A DNA stretch of 64,000 nt from Calditrichota bacterium. Its GTDB lineage: Bacteria; CLD3. This document shows positions 55,478 through 63,902 of this stretch, piece by piece. Within the stretch, counting starts at the first letter, position 1, and each line of letters begins with the position of its first letter. The notes beneath the pieces were generated by a model that saw only the letters and a program-made list of their open reading frames with translations, was not told the DNA's origin and ran no database searches. The stretch covers positions 62,001-126,000 of the forward strand of contig QQUF01000040.1 in the NCBI GenBank assembly GCA_008501735.1, written 5' to 3'. Both the position numbers and the translations under genes were made by a program.

Positions 55478-56662
55478 ATGCATCTGATTCAACAAATCCA
55501 AAATGAACTTTCTTCCAAAAGTCTTGACGGTTGGTTGTTTTATGATTTTCGAGGAACAAATATTTTAATGAGAAGGATTCTGAAACTTCCTGAAAATCAA
55601 GTTCTTACGAGACGTTACCTGTATTACGTTCCTGCAATCGGTGAGCCTGTTAAAATTGTTCACAAAATTGAAGCTGGAAATCTTGACACACTTCCCGGAG
55701 ACAAAAGAACTTACAGCAGTTGGCAAGATTACGAAATGGCAATTCACCACACTTTACCAAGAGGTTCAAGAGTCGCAATGGAATTTTCGCCGAAAAATGC
55801 AATTCCTTACGTCTCGAGAGTTGATGCAGGAACTGTTGATATGATTAGAGAATTTGGAGTCGAAGTTGTTTCTTCAGCGGATTTGGTTCAACTTTTTGAA
55901 GCTGTTTGGGACGATTACAAATGGGAAACTCACCAAAGAGCCGCAAAACTTGTGATTGAAACAAAAGACGAAGCATTTAATTTTATCCGAGAGAAAATTA
56001 CAGCAAAAGAACAACTTACAGAATACGATGTTCAGCAATTTATTTTACAAAAATTTGAAGAAAAAGATTTGTACACCGACCACTCACCGATTGTTGCAGT
56101 GAATGGAAACAGTGGAAATCCTCATTACGAACCGCAAATTGACAAACACGATGAAATTAAAGAAAACGATTTTGTTCTGATTGACCTTTGGGCAAAAACT
56201 AAAGAGAAAGGTTCTGTTTTTGCAGACTACACTTGGACAGGTTTTGTCGGTACAGAAGTCCCTGAAGAACATTCAAAGATTTTTGAAATTGTTGCAGGGG
56301 CAAGAGATACAGCAGTTGAGTTTTTGAAAAGTCAATTTTCAAAAGGGCAATTTGTCGCTGGCTGGGAAGTTGACAGAATTACAAGAAAATATATAATTGA
56401 GCACGGTTACGGAGATAAATTTATTCACAGAACAGGACATTCTATTGGTGAAGAGGACCACGGAAATGGTGCGAATATTGACGACTTAGAAAACCACGAC
56501 ACAAGGCAAATTTTACCTCAAACTTGTTTTTCGATTGAACCCGGGATTTATTTGGATAAATTTGGAGTTAGGAGTGAAATCAATGTTTTTATTACCAAAG
56601 ATAGAGAAGTAATTGAAACAGGAACTCCAAAACAAATTGAAGTTTTAAAAATTTTAAGTTGA
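55478..56662 (+). CDS. M24-family metallopeptidase (Xaa-Pro dipeptidase-like)
   Basis: The ATG at 55478 has GGAG 6 nt upstream and is preferred over a GTG at 55466. The 394-aa product has an N-terminal creatinase-like domain and a C-terminal pita-bread domain. All five metal ligands are visible: D236 (L-I-D-L-W), D250 (V-F-A-D-Y-T-W), H321 (R-T-G-H-S-I-G), E354 (S-I-E-P-G-I-Y) and E367 (R-S-E-I-N-V-F-I). It removes N-terminal residues from peptides, probably before proline. The Uma2 gene begins 2 nt downstream of its stop. Confidence 0.92.
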   Translation: MHLIQQIQNELSSKSLDGWLFYDFRGTNILMRRILKLPENQVLTRRYLYYVPAIGEPVKIVHKIEAGNLDTLPGDKRTYSSWQDYEMAIHHTLPRGSRVAMEFSPKNAIPYVSRVDAGTVDMIREFGVEVVSSADLVQLFEAVWDDYKWETHQRAAKLVIETKDEAFNFIREKITAKEQLTEYDVQQFILQKFEEKDLYTDHSPIVAVNGNSGNPHYEPQIDKHDEIKENDFVLIDLWAKTKEKGSVFADYTWTGFVGTEVPEEHSKIFEIVAGARDTAVEFLKSQFSKGQFVAGWEVDRITRKYIIEHGYGDKFIHRTGHSIGEEDHGNGANIDDLENHDTRQILPQTCFSIEPGIYLDKFGVRSEINVFITKDREVIETGTPKQIEVLKILS

Positions 56663-56664
56663 AA

Positions 56665-57249
56665 ATGACACAAGTTCAAGAAAAAAAATACTACACTTTA
56701 GAAGAATACTTTGAATTAGAAAGTAAATCTGATGAAAAGCACGAGTTTTACAAAGGTGAGATTTTTGCAATGTCGGGTGGTTCTTTCAATCACAATTTGA
56801 TTGCTTCGAATATTTTAGGTGAGTTTAGGAATTTGCTTAAAGGTAAGCCTTGCATAGTGCTTGGAAGTGACTTAAAAGTTCAAGTTAAAGAAAATGGGCT
56901 TTACACTTATCCTGACGTAAGTGTAATTTGTGGTGAACCTGAATTTGTTGAGGAAAGAAATGACACTGTTAAGAATCCACTTTTGATTGTTGAAGTTCTT
57001 TCGGAATCAACGGCAGATTATGACAAAGGTGGGAAATTCACGCTTTACAGAGACATTGATTCGCTAAGGCACTATATTTTGGTTGAGCAAAAAGAAGCTC
57101 GTGTGGAGTATTTTTACAAAAATGAAAAAGAGCATTGGGAGTTGGTAGAGTTTAGAAATGTTAGCGAAACTTTGAAAATTGAGAATCTGAATATCGAAAT
57201 CCCTTTAGATGAAATTTATCAGAAAATTACTTTTGAAGAAAAGAACTGA
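56665..57249 (+). CDS. Uma2-family (DUF820) PD-(D/E)XK endonuclease-like protein
   Basis: A 194-aa protein of the widespread Uma2/DUF820 family of predicted restriction-endonuclease-like nucleases. Hallmarks are the opening Y-T-L-E-E-Y-F-E-L-E, K-H-E-F-Y-K-G-E-I-F-A-M-S, Y-P-D-V-S-V-I-C-G (catalytic aspartate) and L-I-V-E-V-L-S-E-S-T-A-D-Y-D (catalytic glutamate). Many copies are common in cyanobacteria and FCB bacteria; function is unclear. It is probably co-transcribed with the M24 peptidase, and the stop codon lies inside a terminator stem. Confidence 0.9.
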   Translation: MTQVQEKKYYTLEEYFELESKSDEKHEFYKGEIFAMSGGSFNHNLIASNILGEFRNLLKGKPCIVLGSDLKVQVKENGLYTYPDVSVICGEPEFVEERNDTVKNPLLIVEVLSESTADYDKGGKFTLYRDIDSLRHYILVEQKEARVEYFYKNEKEHWELVEFRNVSETLKIENLNIEIPLDEIYQKITFEEKN

Positions 57250-57272
57250 CAGGTTTTTGAACCTGTCAGTTC
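57243..57272. terminator. 13-bp terminator hairpin between convergent genes
   Basis: GAACTGACAGGTT (57243-57255), loop TTTG, complement at 57260-57272. It contains the Uma2 stop codon and is followed by TGGTTTGTTT on the plus strand, between converging genes. Confidence 0.75.
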
Positions 57273-57280
57273 TGGTTTGT

Positions 57281-57745
57281 TTAATCAATAAAAGTGTGAA
57301 GCGTCTTTTGACTTTTTGGGTCTAAGGAATCCATCGTAGTTACGACGAACAAATCGCCTGCAATATCTTCAATCAAAACACTTCCATCTTCACGAAGTTT
57401 GGGCCAAGCGTCAAGTTTTGTGTGAAAAACTCTTTGACCTTGTTTAGTCATTACTTCCCAAACTCGAAGCTCAATTTCGTCCTCAACACGTAAAATGCTT
57501 GTAATTTCCATCACGAATGAAATCCGTTCAAGATAAGTTTGAATGACTGACTTTGTTTCTTTGTCCAAAGTATTTACGTCTTCAATCAAAAATACTTCAT
57601 TTTCATCGTCGTTTCTAAGAGAAAGAAATTTTGTTGGGTCTGACCAAGGGAAGCATTGTTTTACACTAACTTCCATTTCCCCTTTACCATTTTTGAAGTA
57701 AAGGAGATTGTTTTCTTTAAGATAAATTTTATAATTTTTGCTCAT
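57281..57745 (-). CDS. DUF1854 protein associated with the ABC transporter
   Basis: The start at ATG 57745 (GGA upstream) gives 154 aa beginning M-S-K-N-Y-K-I-Y. The protein matches the layout of the DUF1854 family, annotated as cyanophycin-metabolism-associated: W-S-D-P-T-K-F-L-S-L-R, then E-L-R-V-W-E-V-M-T-K-Q-G, and a terminal I-A-G-D-L-F-V-V-T-T-M-D-S-L. These proteins are encoded next to ABC exporters of the type seen here. No cyanophycin synthetase or cyanophycinase is in the window, so the cyanophycin link is by family only. Confidence 0.78.
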   Translation of the reverse strand: MSKNYKIYLKENNLLYFKNGKGEMEVSVKQCFPWSDPTKFLSLRNDDENEVFLIEDVNTLDKETKSVIQTYLERISFVMEITSILRVEDEIELRVWEVMTKQGQRVFHTKLDAWPKLREDGSVLIEDIAGDLFVVTTMDSLDPKSQKTLHTFID

Positions 57746-57788
57746 TATTTTTTCCGTTTTTTGATACATCAAATTTAAAAAATTTGAT

Positions 57789-57816
57789 GTAGAGACGCAC
57801 GGCGGTGCGTCTCTAC
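57789..57816. repeat. palindromic repeat, GTAGAGACGCAC family (copy C)
   Basis: GTAGAGACGCAC (57789-57800), loop GGCG, complement 57805-57816; a perfect 12-bp stem. It sits between the ABC transporter gene and the DUF1854 gene, which are on the same strand. Confidence 0.82.
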
Positions 57817-57936
57817 TAAAAGATAAACTGAAATTCTATTTTCCAGATTCTAAAAACAATTTTATTTCTACTTGTGGAGATGAAAAGCCATTCGTCTCCA
57901 CCGACTAATTTTTCAGAATACTCGTTAATCTCCACT

Positions 57937-60225
57937 TTAAACTGGGAAGAGTTCGTGCATCTGATGCTGTAATTCGTGTAATTTGCGATAAACTCCATTT
58001 TCGATTTCCAGTAATTCTAAATGGTTTCCACGTTCAACTATTTTACCGTCTTCGATTACGAAAATTCTGTTTGTCTTTCGTAAAGTAGAGAGTCGGTGAG
58101 CAATTGCAAACACTGTTCGACCTTCAATTAGTCTGTCGAGTGCTTCTTGAATTTTAAATTCTGTTTCGGTATCAACAGCACTTGTTGCTTCGTCCAAAAT
58201 CAAGATTTTCGGATTGTGCAAAATCGCACGTGCAATCGAAATTCTTTGTCTTTCGCCACCTGAAAGAGTATGACCTCTTTCTCCAACAACTGTGTCGTAG
58301 CCGTAAGGAAGTTTCAAGATAAATTCGTGAGCATTCGAGATTTTTGCAGCTTCGATAATTTGCATCATTGTTGGGTTCTCAATTCCGTAACCGATATTCT
58401 CGGAAATTGTTCCGTGAAAAAGGTAAGGGTCTTGCAAAACCATTCCAACTTGTTGCCTGTAAGAACCGATTTCAATGTCTTTGATGTTGTGTCCGTCAAT
58501 CAAGATTTCTCCGCCAACTGCATCGTAAAAACGTGCAATTAGTTTTGTGATTGTTGTTTTTCCTCCTCCAGAAGGACCAACCAAACCAATCATTTCACCT
58601 TCTTTGACAGAAAAATTCATATCCTTGATGATTTTACGAACACCATCGTAACTGAAAGCAACATTTTTGAAATCAACGTTTCCTTTGAGGTCTTCAATTT
58701 TAACCGCACTTTCTTTTTCGGTTACAGTCGGATTTGTGTCGAGAATCTCGAAAATCCTGTAAGCCGAACTTGTCGCCCTATTTAACATTCTTGCCATTTG
58801 ACCGATTACTTCAATTGGTTGAGTAAACATCGTCATATAAAGCAAAAATGACACGAAAGTTCCCGCAGTTAAGTGCGAAGCAGAAGTTTCAGGACTGATT
58901 AATCTTGGAACAGCAAAAACCCAAACACCAAGAATTAACATCTGAATTCCAAGCATTAAAAAGGGCCAAAACTTTGTCCAAGATTCGTGAATCACAAAGA
59001 ATTCCTCCGTTACAGTTTCGTTCCTTTGGCTGAATCTTTCAGTTTCGTGTTGTTCCTGATTAAAAGCCTTTACTACTTGCATCCCTGGAATTGTGTCTGA
59101 AAGAACGTCAGTCAAGTTTGACCATTTTCGCCAAGCCTTCAAAAACATCTTCTTCATTCGTTCTCCGTGAAGGAAAATCGAATAGAGTAGAAAAGGAACA
59201 GGCAAAGTGATAAAAAGACCGAGTTTCCAATCCATCGAAATCAAGACTGTACTAAGCCCAATCAAAGTAATGATTGAAATCGAGACTTCAACAACTCCAA
59301 ATGCAACAAAATCCCAAATCCTATCAGTGTCAGAACTAACACGACTGATTATGCTTCCTGTTTGCTTTTTAGAGTAAAAGTCAAGACTCAAAGTTTGCAA
59401 ATGTCGATAAAGTTCGTCACGTAAATCTCGTGCAACTTTTTCACCCATAATTGACATTTTATTCAAACGAATCCAAATGAAAAATTCTCTCAAAACGTAG
59501 ATTAAAGCGATTGTTGCCACTAAAGTCCAAGCAATTTCACTTGCTTCGTCTGAGGTGAGATTTCCATCTTGAAAAGGTTGAATTACCGAGTCAATTAAGT
59601 AACCTGAAATGTATGCAGGAACCAAAGAAACAATTGTTGTCAAAACTGCACCAATCATTCCGATTGTCAGTTCTTTTTTGTAAGGAAGCAAGTAGCTTAA
59701 AAGCCTCCATAAAACTGAATTTTTATCCTTCGAGAAACTGTTTTGAGCTTCGGTTACGGGTTTTAAAATTGCGTTTACGTACTCTGTGTCTGCATCAAAA
59801 GAAGAATTTCCGAAAACACCGTCTTCAATTTTCTCTTCAACTACGTACTTCAAATGACCCATAATTATTTTTTGTCTATGAGTGTATGAAACTGAAATTA
59901 GTGGTTGAACGTCATCGCTTGCCAAAAAGAGTAGAGTTGTGCAACTTACCGACTCAACTTCTTTGACGCTTTTGATTTCAGCAATTTTAATTTTTGATTT
60001 TAATTTGTACTCTCTGTTTTCTTCTAAAATTAAGTAGAGAAATTCAGGAGTAAGGACTAACCAAGAGCCTCTAAACATTAAGTTTTCGTCAAGGTCAGAA
60101 AATGCATAAAGTTTGATTTCGTTGTTCTTTTCTTGTTTAAGAACTAGCTCTCGGACTTCCTTAGGAAGTTTACTTTTTTGTTTTAAATATTTTTCAATGT
60201 ATTCAAATTTTAGATTTGTTTCCAT
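57937..60225 (-). CDS. ABC exporter (permease + ATPase) with N-terminal extension
   Basis: A 762-aa half-transporter. Residues about 1-165 form an extra soluble domain (L-K-F-E-Y-I-E-K-Y-L ...) of the kind found in cyanophycin-associated ABC transporters. Six membrane helices span about 185-480. The nucleotide-binding domain has Walker A G-P-S-G-G-G-K-T-T (about 544-552), signature L-S-G-G-E-R-Q-R, Walker B I-L-I-L-D-E-A-T-S-A and an H-loop A-I-A-H-R-L-S. It lies upstream of the DUF1854 gene, with palindromic copy C between them. The substrate is unknown. Confidence 0.92.
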   Translation of the reverse strand: METNLKFEYIEKYLKQKSKLPKEVRELVLKQEKNNEIKLYAFSDLDENLMFRGSWLVLTPEFLYLILEENREYKLKSKIKIAEIKSVKEVESVSCTTLLFLASDDVQPLISVSYTHRQKIIMGHLKYVVEEKIEDGVFGNSSFDADTEYVNAILKPVTEAQNSFSKDKNSVLWRLLSYLLPYKKELTIGMIGAVLTTIVSLVPAYISGYLIDSVIQPFQDGNLTSDEASEIAWTLVATIALIYVLREFFIWIRLNKMSIMGEKVARDLRDELYRHLQTLSLDFYSKKQTGSIISRVSSDTDRIWDFVAFGVVEVSISIITLIGLSTVLISMDWKLGLFITLPVPFLLYSIFLHGERMKKMFLKAWRKWSNLTDVLSDTIPGMQVVKAFNQEQHETERFSQRNETVTEEFFVIHESWTKFWPFLMLGIQMLILGVWVFAVPRLISPETSASHLTAGTFVSFLLYMTMFTQPIEVIGQMARMLNRATSSAYRIFEILDTNPTVTEKESAVKIEDLKGNVDFKNVAFSYDGVRKIIKDMNFSVKEGEMIGLVGPSGGGKTTITKLIARFYDAVGGEILIDGHNIKDIEIGSYRQQVGMVLQDPYLFHGTISENIGYGIENPTMMQIIEAAKISNAHEFILKLPYGYDTVVGERGHTLSGGERQRISIARAILHNPKILILDEATSAVDTETEFKIQEALDRLIEGRTVFAIAHRLSTLRKTNRIFVIEDGKIVERGNHLELLEIENGVYRKLHELQHQMHELFPV

Positions 60226-60437
60226 CTTTGTAGCCTATGATTTAAAAGTTTCAAACTTGGTGGATGTTTTAGTTGCGATAGTTTATGTGACAAAATCAGT
60301 CTTAGTTTATCAAATCTATTGGGAACAAATTCGAAATTAGCGACTCTAAATTTCCAAACATCAACAGCAATATTTTGATTGCCAGAATTAAAAACAGCAC
60401 TTAAGGCTGTCATTGCGTAAGTTTTTGTGTTAAACAT
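60210..60437 (-). CDS. Small protein overlapping the ABC transporter start (75 aa)
   Basis: The ATG at 60437 has GGAG about 9 nt upstream, supporting translation; the 3' end overlaps the ABC transporter start by 16 nt, suggesting coupling. The product has a segment G-N-Q-N-I-A-V-D-V-W and a basic C-terminal half. The 60589-60711 ORF carries a similar G-N-P-N-A-L-A-N-H-W, the shared pattern being G-N-x-N-x-x-x-(D/N)-x-W. No family is recognised. It could be a leader, a regulatory peptide or substrate, or a spurious frame. Confidence 0.4.
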   Translation of the reverse strand: MFNTKTYAMTALSAVFNSGNQNIAVDVWKFRVANFEFVPNRFDKLRLILSHKLSQLKHPPSLKLLNHRLQRWKQI

Positions 60438-60588
60438 TTCTGTTTACTCCATAATTTTATTAAACAAAGTGAATCAAAGGCACAAAATTAGCCAATAATT
60501 CGACAATTATCGAAATCCAAAAAAGAGGACTTCCAGTGTATTAAAAAGTTAAAAAAGTGATTTTAAAGAGAGAGAAAAGAGGTTGCTT
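60438..60588. other. spacer between the two small ORFs
   Basis: No gene is seen. A possible FCB-type -7 box (TAATTTTG) occurs on the minus strand near 60488, without a matching -33 motif at the usual spacing. Confidence 0.3.
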
Positions 60589-60711
60589 TTAGCAATCGGT
60601 TTTGGGGTTAAACCAATGATTGGCTAAAGCGTTTGGATTGCCAAAATCTCTCGAAGCTACCACTCTAACTGCACTGACTTTTGGTCCGTAAAATCTTTGT
60701 AGGATTTGCAT
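60589..60711 (-). CDS. Small 40-aa ORF upstream of the ABC exporter
   Basis: The ORF begins M-Q-I-L-Q-R-F-Y-G-P-K-V-S-A-V and ends W-F-N-P-K-T-D-C, with GGAG 7 nt before the ATG. It shares G-N-x-N-x-x-x-(D/N)-x-W with the 75-aa ORF downstream. The single C-terminal cysteine is noteworthy. Coding status is supported only by its ribosome site and this weak resemblance. The remaining DNA to 60895 (upstream of the CAP gene) shows no further gene. Confidence 0.4.
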   Translation of the reverse strand: MQILQRFYGPKVSAVRVVASRDFGNPNALANHWFNPKTDC

Positions 60712-60895
60712 TAGTAATCTCCGAGTTTTTGGAAGTTGAATTATTTGTAAAAAATAAGTTCGGCTATTTTAAGGCTTTTTGACAAATTTTGCAAGAAATA
60801 ATTTTCCATTATAAAAATTTTATTGGAAATTTTCTCAAATTTTTACGTTCTTAGTTTCTTCACAGGGTAAAAATATTCTATAAAAATCAAATTTT

Positions 60896-61669
60896 ATGAC
60901 AAAAGTAACAATAATTTTTTTACTAATTTTTGTGGTGAATTTGCAAGGGCAGAGTAATTCTATTTCTGAAATCGAAAAAGCAATTTTCAGATTCACAAAC
61001 AAAGAACGAACAGAGCGTGGACTTAAATCACTAAAGTTCAACCAAGAACTTCAAGAACTTGCAAAAATTCACAATAAAAATATGAATGACTACGATTTCT
61101 TCGACCACGAAGACCAAAATGGAATGAAAATTGGCGAAAGAAGGAAAGCATTTTTTCCTGAAATTCTCGGAGGTATTGGAGAAAATATTGCTTTTAACAA
61201 AGGTTACGAAATCGAAGGGACTGCTAAAAGATTAGTCAAACAATGGATGAATTCTCCCGGTCATCGAGAAAATATTTTACGTAAAGAATTTACACAACTT
61301 GGAGTTGGAATTTTGGTTGAAGGAAACAAAATTTACGGAACTCAAGTGTTCGGAAGTTTAGTTGCGAAAATTCTGACTCCGATTCCCCAAAAATTAGATT
61401 TTGGGGCAGAAAAAGAATTTACGTTTGAATTCCTTGGTGATTTTGAGAAAAAGGACATCACAATTTTTGTTAATTTTCCTGATGAAAACGCAAAATTTTA
61501 TGTGAGTAAAACTCAATACTACACAGGAGTTGGGAGCTATAAAGCAGAGTGGAATGGAAATAATTTTAAGTTCAAAGTTCGCTTCGACAAAGGAAAAGGG
61601 ATTTACAAAATTCAAATTGGAAGCAAAGGAGAAGTCTTTCAAGAAGGAATTGAAATTTTAGTTGAGTAA
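60896..61669 (+). CDS. Secreted CAP-domain (SCP-like) protein
   Basis: A 257-aa exported protein. A signal peptide (about 1-19) is followed by a CAP domain with metal-site residues H59 (I-H-N-K-N-M), E96 (I-G-E-N-I-A-F) and H123 (S-P-G-H-R-E-N-I-L), all present. About 90 C-terminal residues form a separate beta-rich domain (F-D-K-G-K-G-I-Y-K-I-Q-I) that resembles domains appended to bacterial transglutaminase or CAP proteins. Bacterial CAP proteins have been linked to envelope and secretion functions. The gene converges on the membrane-protein gene at 61685, 15 nt away. Confidence 0.88.
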   Translation: MTKVTIIFLLIFVVNLQGQSNSISEIEKAIFRFTNKERTERGLKSLKFNQELQELAKIHNKNMNDYDFFDHEDQNGMKIGERRKAFFPEILGGIGENIAFNKGYEIEGTAKRLVKQWMNSPGHRENILRKEFTQLGVGILVEGNKIYGTQVFGSLVAKILTPIPQKLDFGAEKEFTFEFLGDFEKKDITIFVNFPDENAKFYVSKTQYYTGVGSYKAEWNGNNFKFKVRFDKGKGIYKIQIGSKGEVFQEGIEILVE

Positions 61670-61684
61670 GGAAAAAAAGTTTTT

Positions 61685-62182
61685 TTATTTCTTGAATCTC
61701 AACTCGTAAATCAAGATTCCAACCACAACAAAGTAAGAAGTGTACATCAAAATTCCTGAAATCATTGTTACGTAAACAAAACTTGGATGTAGAAATCTCA
61801 TTCCCCAAATTGAGCCGAAAGTTAAGACAACTGAAATCATTGGTTCAAAAAGTAAAAATCCTTTCCAAAATCCACTAACAACTGTGTTAAAGTAAAAAAT
61901 CATTCCAATCGCTAAGAAAATCAAAGACATTGATATTATGTGGTTGTGAGTTGTAATTAAAAGTTCAGAGATTGGTTTTGGATAGTGCTCAGGAATTTCA
62001 AACTCGTCTTCTGATTCACTGGCTTGAGAACCGTTGTAGCGAGTTACTGTTCCACTTGAGCTCATTCCTGTTGTTGTGTAAAGAAAAACCAAACCTGTTC
62101 CAACTCCTGTTGTCATCACAAGAACAAAAATTAGGAGAAAATTTTTAAGTTGTCGGTCAAGCTTGTAAAGTTCAATTTTCAT
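61685..62182 (-). CDS. Membrane protein of unknown function (about four helices)
   Basis: A 165-aa protein with four hydrophobic segments and a loop (S-S-S-G-T-V-T-R-Y-N-G) between the first two that likely faces the periplasm. A histidine-containing T-T-H-N-H-I-I-S-M-S-L-I-F-L segment leads the second helix; histidines of this kind bind haem or metal in some electron-transfer membrane proteins. It directly follows the FMN-binding gene (1-nt gap), so both probably act together. No named family is recognised. Confidence 0.6.
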   Translation of the reverse strand: MKIELYKLDRQLKNFLLIFVLVMTTGVGTGLVFLYTTTGMSSSGTVTRYNGSQASESEDEFEIPEHYPKPISELLITTHNHIISMSLIFLAIGMIFYFNTVVSGFWKGFLLFEPMISVVLTFGSIWGMRFLHPSFVYVTMISGILMYTSYFVVVGILIYELRFKK

Positions 62183-62183
62183 T

Positions 62184-62723
62184 TTATGGTTTTTCCTTAA
62201 TGGCTTTTGCCAAAATACACAATTTTTGGATCCCTTTTGAAACTGAATTTACAGAAATTGTTGCTCCACTAATTCCATCAACGTCTTTTCCAACTGTGAA
62301 GGAAGATTCAGCATTTCTGCCAATGAATTGTTCATTCCAATTTCTATTCCCGACTTGACCGCCGTAAGCTTCACGGTATTTTATAATTTCAGAAGAAAGA
62401 ATTTTAGCTTCTTTGTCAAAGATTATAAGAAAAGTTATTGGCATTGCCTTACCAAGAACGTTGTCAAGAATTGCAAAACCTAAACTTGAATCGTTTTTTG
62501 TTATTTTCCAAAGATAAACCTCATCACGGAAAAATTTTTGCTTAGCCTCTTTTTCAATGGAGTTTTTCAATTCATTCTGAAGTTTGAATTTTTCAAAAGT
62601 AAGAGTTGATTCTTCACCGAAAATATTTTTAATCGAAGTTTCTGCATCATTCTTAATTGAGGAAAAAACATTCCCTGTCAAAGTGAAAAGCAAAAGTAAA
62701 ATGTAAAAATTAGAAAATTTCAT
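62184..62723 (-). CDS. FMN-binding domain protein (RnfG/NqrC-like)
   Basis: A 179-aa exported protein with signal peptide (to about N-V-F-S-S). The FMN-binding domain has G-G-Q-V-G-N-R-N-W and D-G-I-S-G-A-T-I-S, where T155 is the residue that covalently carries FMN through phosphothreonine, attached by ApbE in relatives. No apbE is in the window. It is probably an extracytoplasmic electron carrier. It shares an operon with the downstream membrane protein and lies after a porin gene. Confidence 0.85.
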   Translation of the reverse strand: MKFSNFYILLLLFTLTGNVFSSIKNDAETSIKNIFGEESTLTFEKFKLQNELKNSIEKEAKQKFFRDEVYLWKITKNDSSLGFAILDNVLGKAMPITFLIIFDKEAKILSSEIIKYREAYGGQVGNRNWNEQFIGRNAESSFTVGKDVDGISGATISVNSVSKGIQKLCILAKAIKEKP

Positions 62724-62753
62724 TAACGTAAAATTTAAGTTTGTTGAAAAGAA

Positions 62754-62781
62754 AAGCCTAACAACTAAAATTGTTAGGCTT
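62754..62781 (-). terminator. rho-independent terminator of the porin gene
   Basis: AAGCCTAACAA (62754-62764), loop CTAAAA, TTGTTAGGCTT (62771-62781); followed on the minus strand by TTCTTTTC. It lies between the porin gene and the FMN-binding gene, so the latter is expected to be transcribed partly independently or by read-through. Confidence 0.8.
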
Positions 62782-62816
62782 ATTCTTAATTTTTAAAGGA
62801 GGCAAATTTATAAAAT

Positions 62817-63902
62817 TTAGAACATATAACCAGCACCAAAATTAAACATTTTGGTTTTAGCATCCGAAAGCTCGTTTTTTGAAACTCCGTAATCAACTTT
62901 GAAAACTACTTGGTCAATTGGTTTGACTGAAAGCCCAACCATCCAAGTTGTAAGATGATTTGCTTTTTCAGAATCTCCACCAGCTTCTGTTTTTGCTGCT
63001 GTGTTGTAGTCTTCCCAACGGAAAAATGGAATTATTTTTGTGTCGCAATTCATAAAACTTCCGACATTGTAACCTAAATCTAAGTAGTAACCAAAAGACG
63101 ATTCAACACCACCGATTAAATCAGGTTCTCCATAAGTAATGTTTCCAAGTTCAAAAACACCAACGAAGTTATTAGCATCGTATTTTGCGTGAAACTCAAA
63201 AAGTGAAACAGAGTTGTTGCTACTCGAATCAACGTGAGTTGCATTATTATAAGAAAAAGAAGTTCCAACAAGCAAACCGTTTACGCCAGTGTAGTTTAAT
63301 CTAAAATTGTAAAGTAAATCTTCTGCGTTTGATTCAAATCCTTTTTGCCTTCCGCTACGGATTCCAGAAGAAGAAAATCCAGTTGCATCTAAACCTTCCA
63401 TAACTGTGAACTTGTAATCGAACCCTTTGACATTTCCATAAATTGCGGCTCCGTTTCCGAACCAAGTTGTTGGAATAATATTTTTGCTGTAAGAAGGTCT
63501 TTCAACACTTAAAAATAATGGTGGCTCGTGCCATTCGTTAATTAAACCGACTGAAGGCAAAACAACTCCAACTTGAAATCCAAATTCATCAGAATGATGG
63601 TAATCAATGTAAGCTTGTTCGAGTTCAAGTTCTCCTTGACCTTCTTTAACAAAGTTGTGTTCGAGTTCTACTTCAGATTTGAAAGACCATTTTGGCGTCC
63701 AAGCGTGAGAATAAAAAAGAACGAATCTGTGAAAGTCTAATATCTTTTCAGCATCAGAACCGTCAGCTTTTGAGTGATTGTAGTGAAGTTCACCATAACC
63801 ACCAATTGTTGATTTTGGTGTGAAAAATTCATCATCTTCTGCGAATAAAATCGCAGGAATTGTTAAGGTTGCAAGTGCAGTAATTTTTAAAAAGTTATTC
63901 AT
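62817..63902 (-). CDS. Outer-membrane porin-like beta-barrel protein
   Basis: A 361-aa exported protein with signal peptide (to about L-F-A-E). The mature chain is dominated by amphipathic strands with alternating aromatic residues and ends G-A-G-Y-M-F. It resembles large phosphate-selective/OprP-like porins in overall layout, with an early G-G-Y-G-E-L-H-Y segment. It precedes the FMN-binding/membrane-protein genes. GGAG lies upstream of the ATG. The transported solute is unknown. Confidence 0.8.
   Translation of the reverse strand: MNNFLKITALATLTIPAILFAEDDEFFTPKSTIGGYGELHYNHSKADGSDAEKILDFHRFVLFYSHAWTPKWSFKSEVELEHNFVKEGQGELELEQAYIDYHHSDEFGFQVGVVLPSVGLINEWHEPPLFLSVERPSYSKNIIPTTWFGNGAAIYGNVKGFDYKFTVMEGLDATGFSSSGIRSGRQKGFESNAEDLLYNFRLNYTGVNGLLVGTSFSYNNATHVDSSSNNSVSLFEFHAKYDANNFVGVFELGNITYGEPDLIGGVESSFGYYLDLGYNVGSFMNCDTKIIPFFRWEDYNTAAKTEAGGDSEKANHLTTWMVGLSVKPIDQVVFKVDYGVSKNELSDAKTKMFNFGAGYMF

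Noticed and set aside
57937-60225. Type I secretion or bacteriocin exporter with C39 peptidase
   Set aside because: The N-terminal extension lacks the C39 cysteine/histidine motifs; the layout fits the DUF1854-associated group better.
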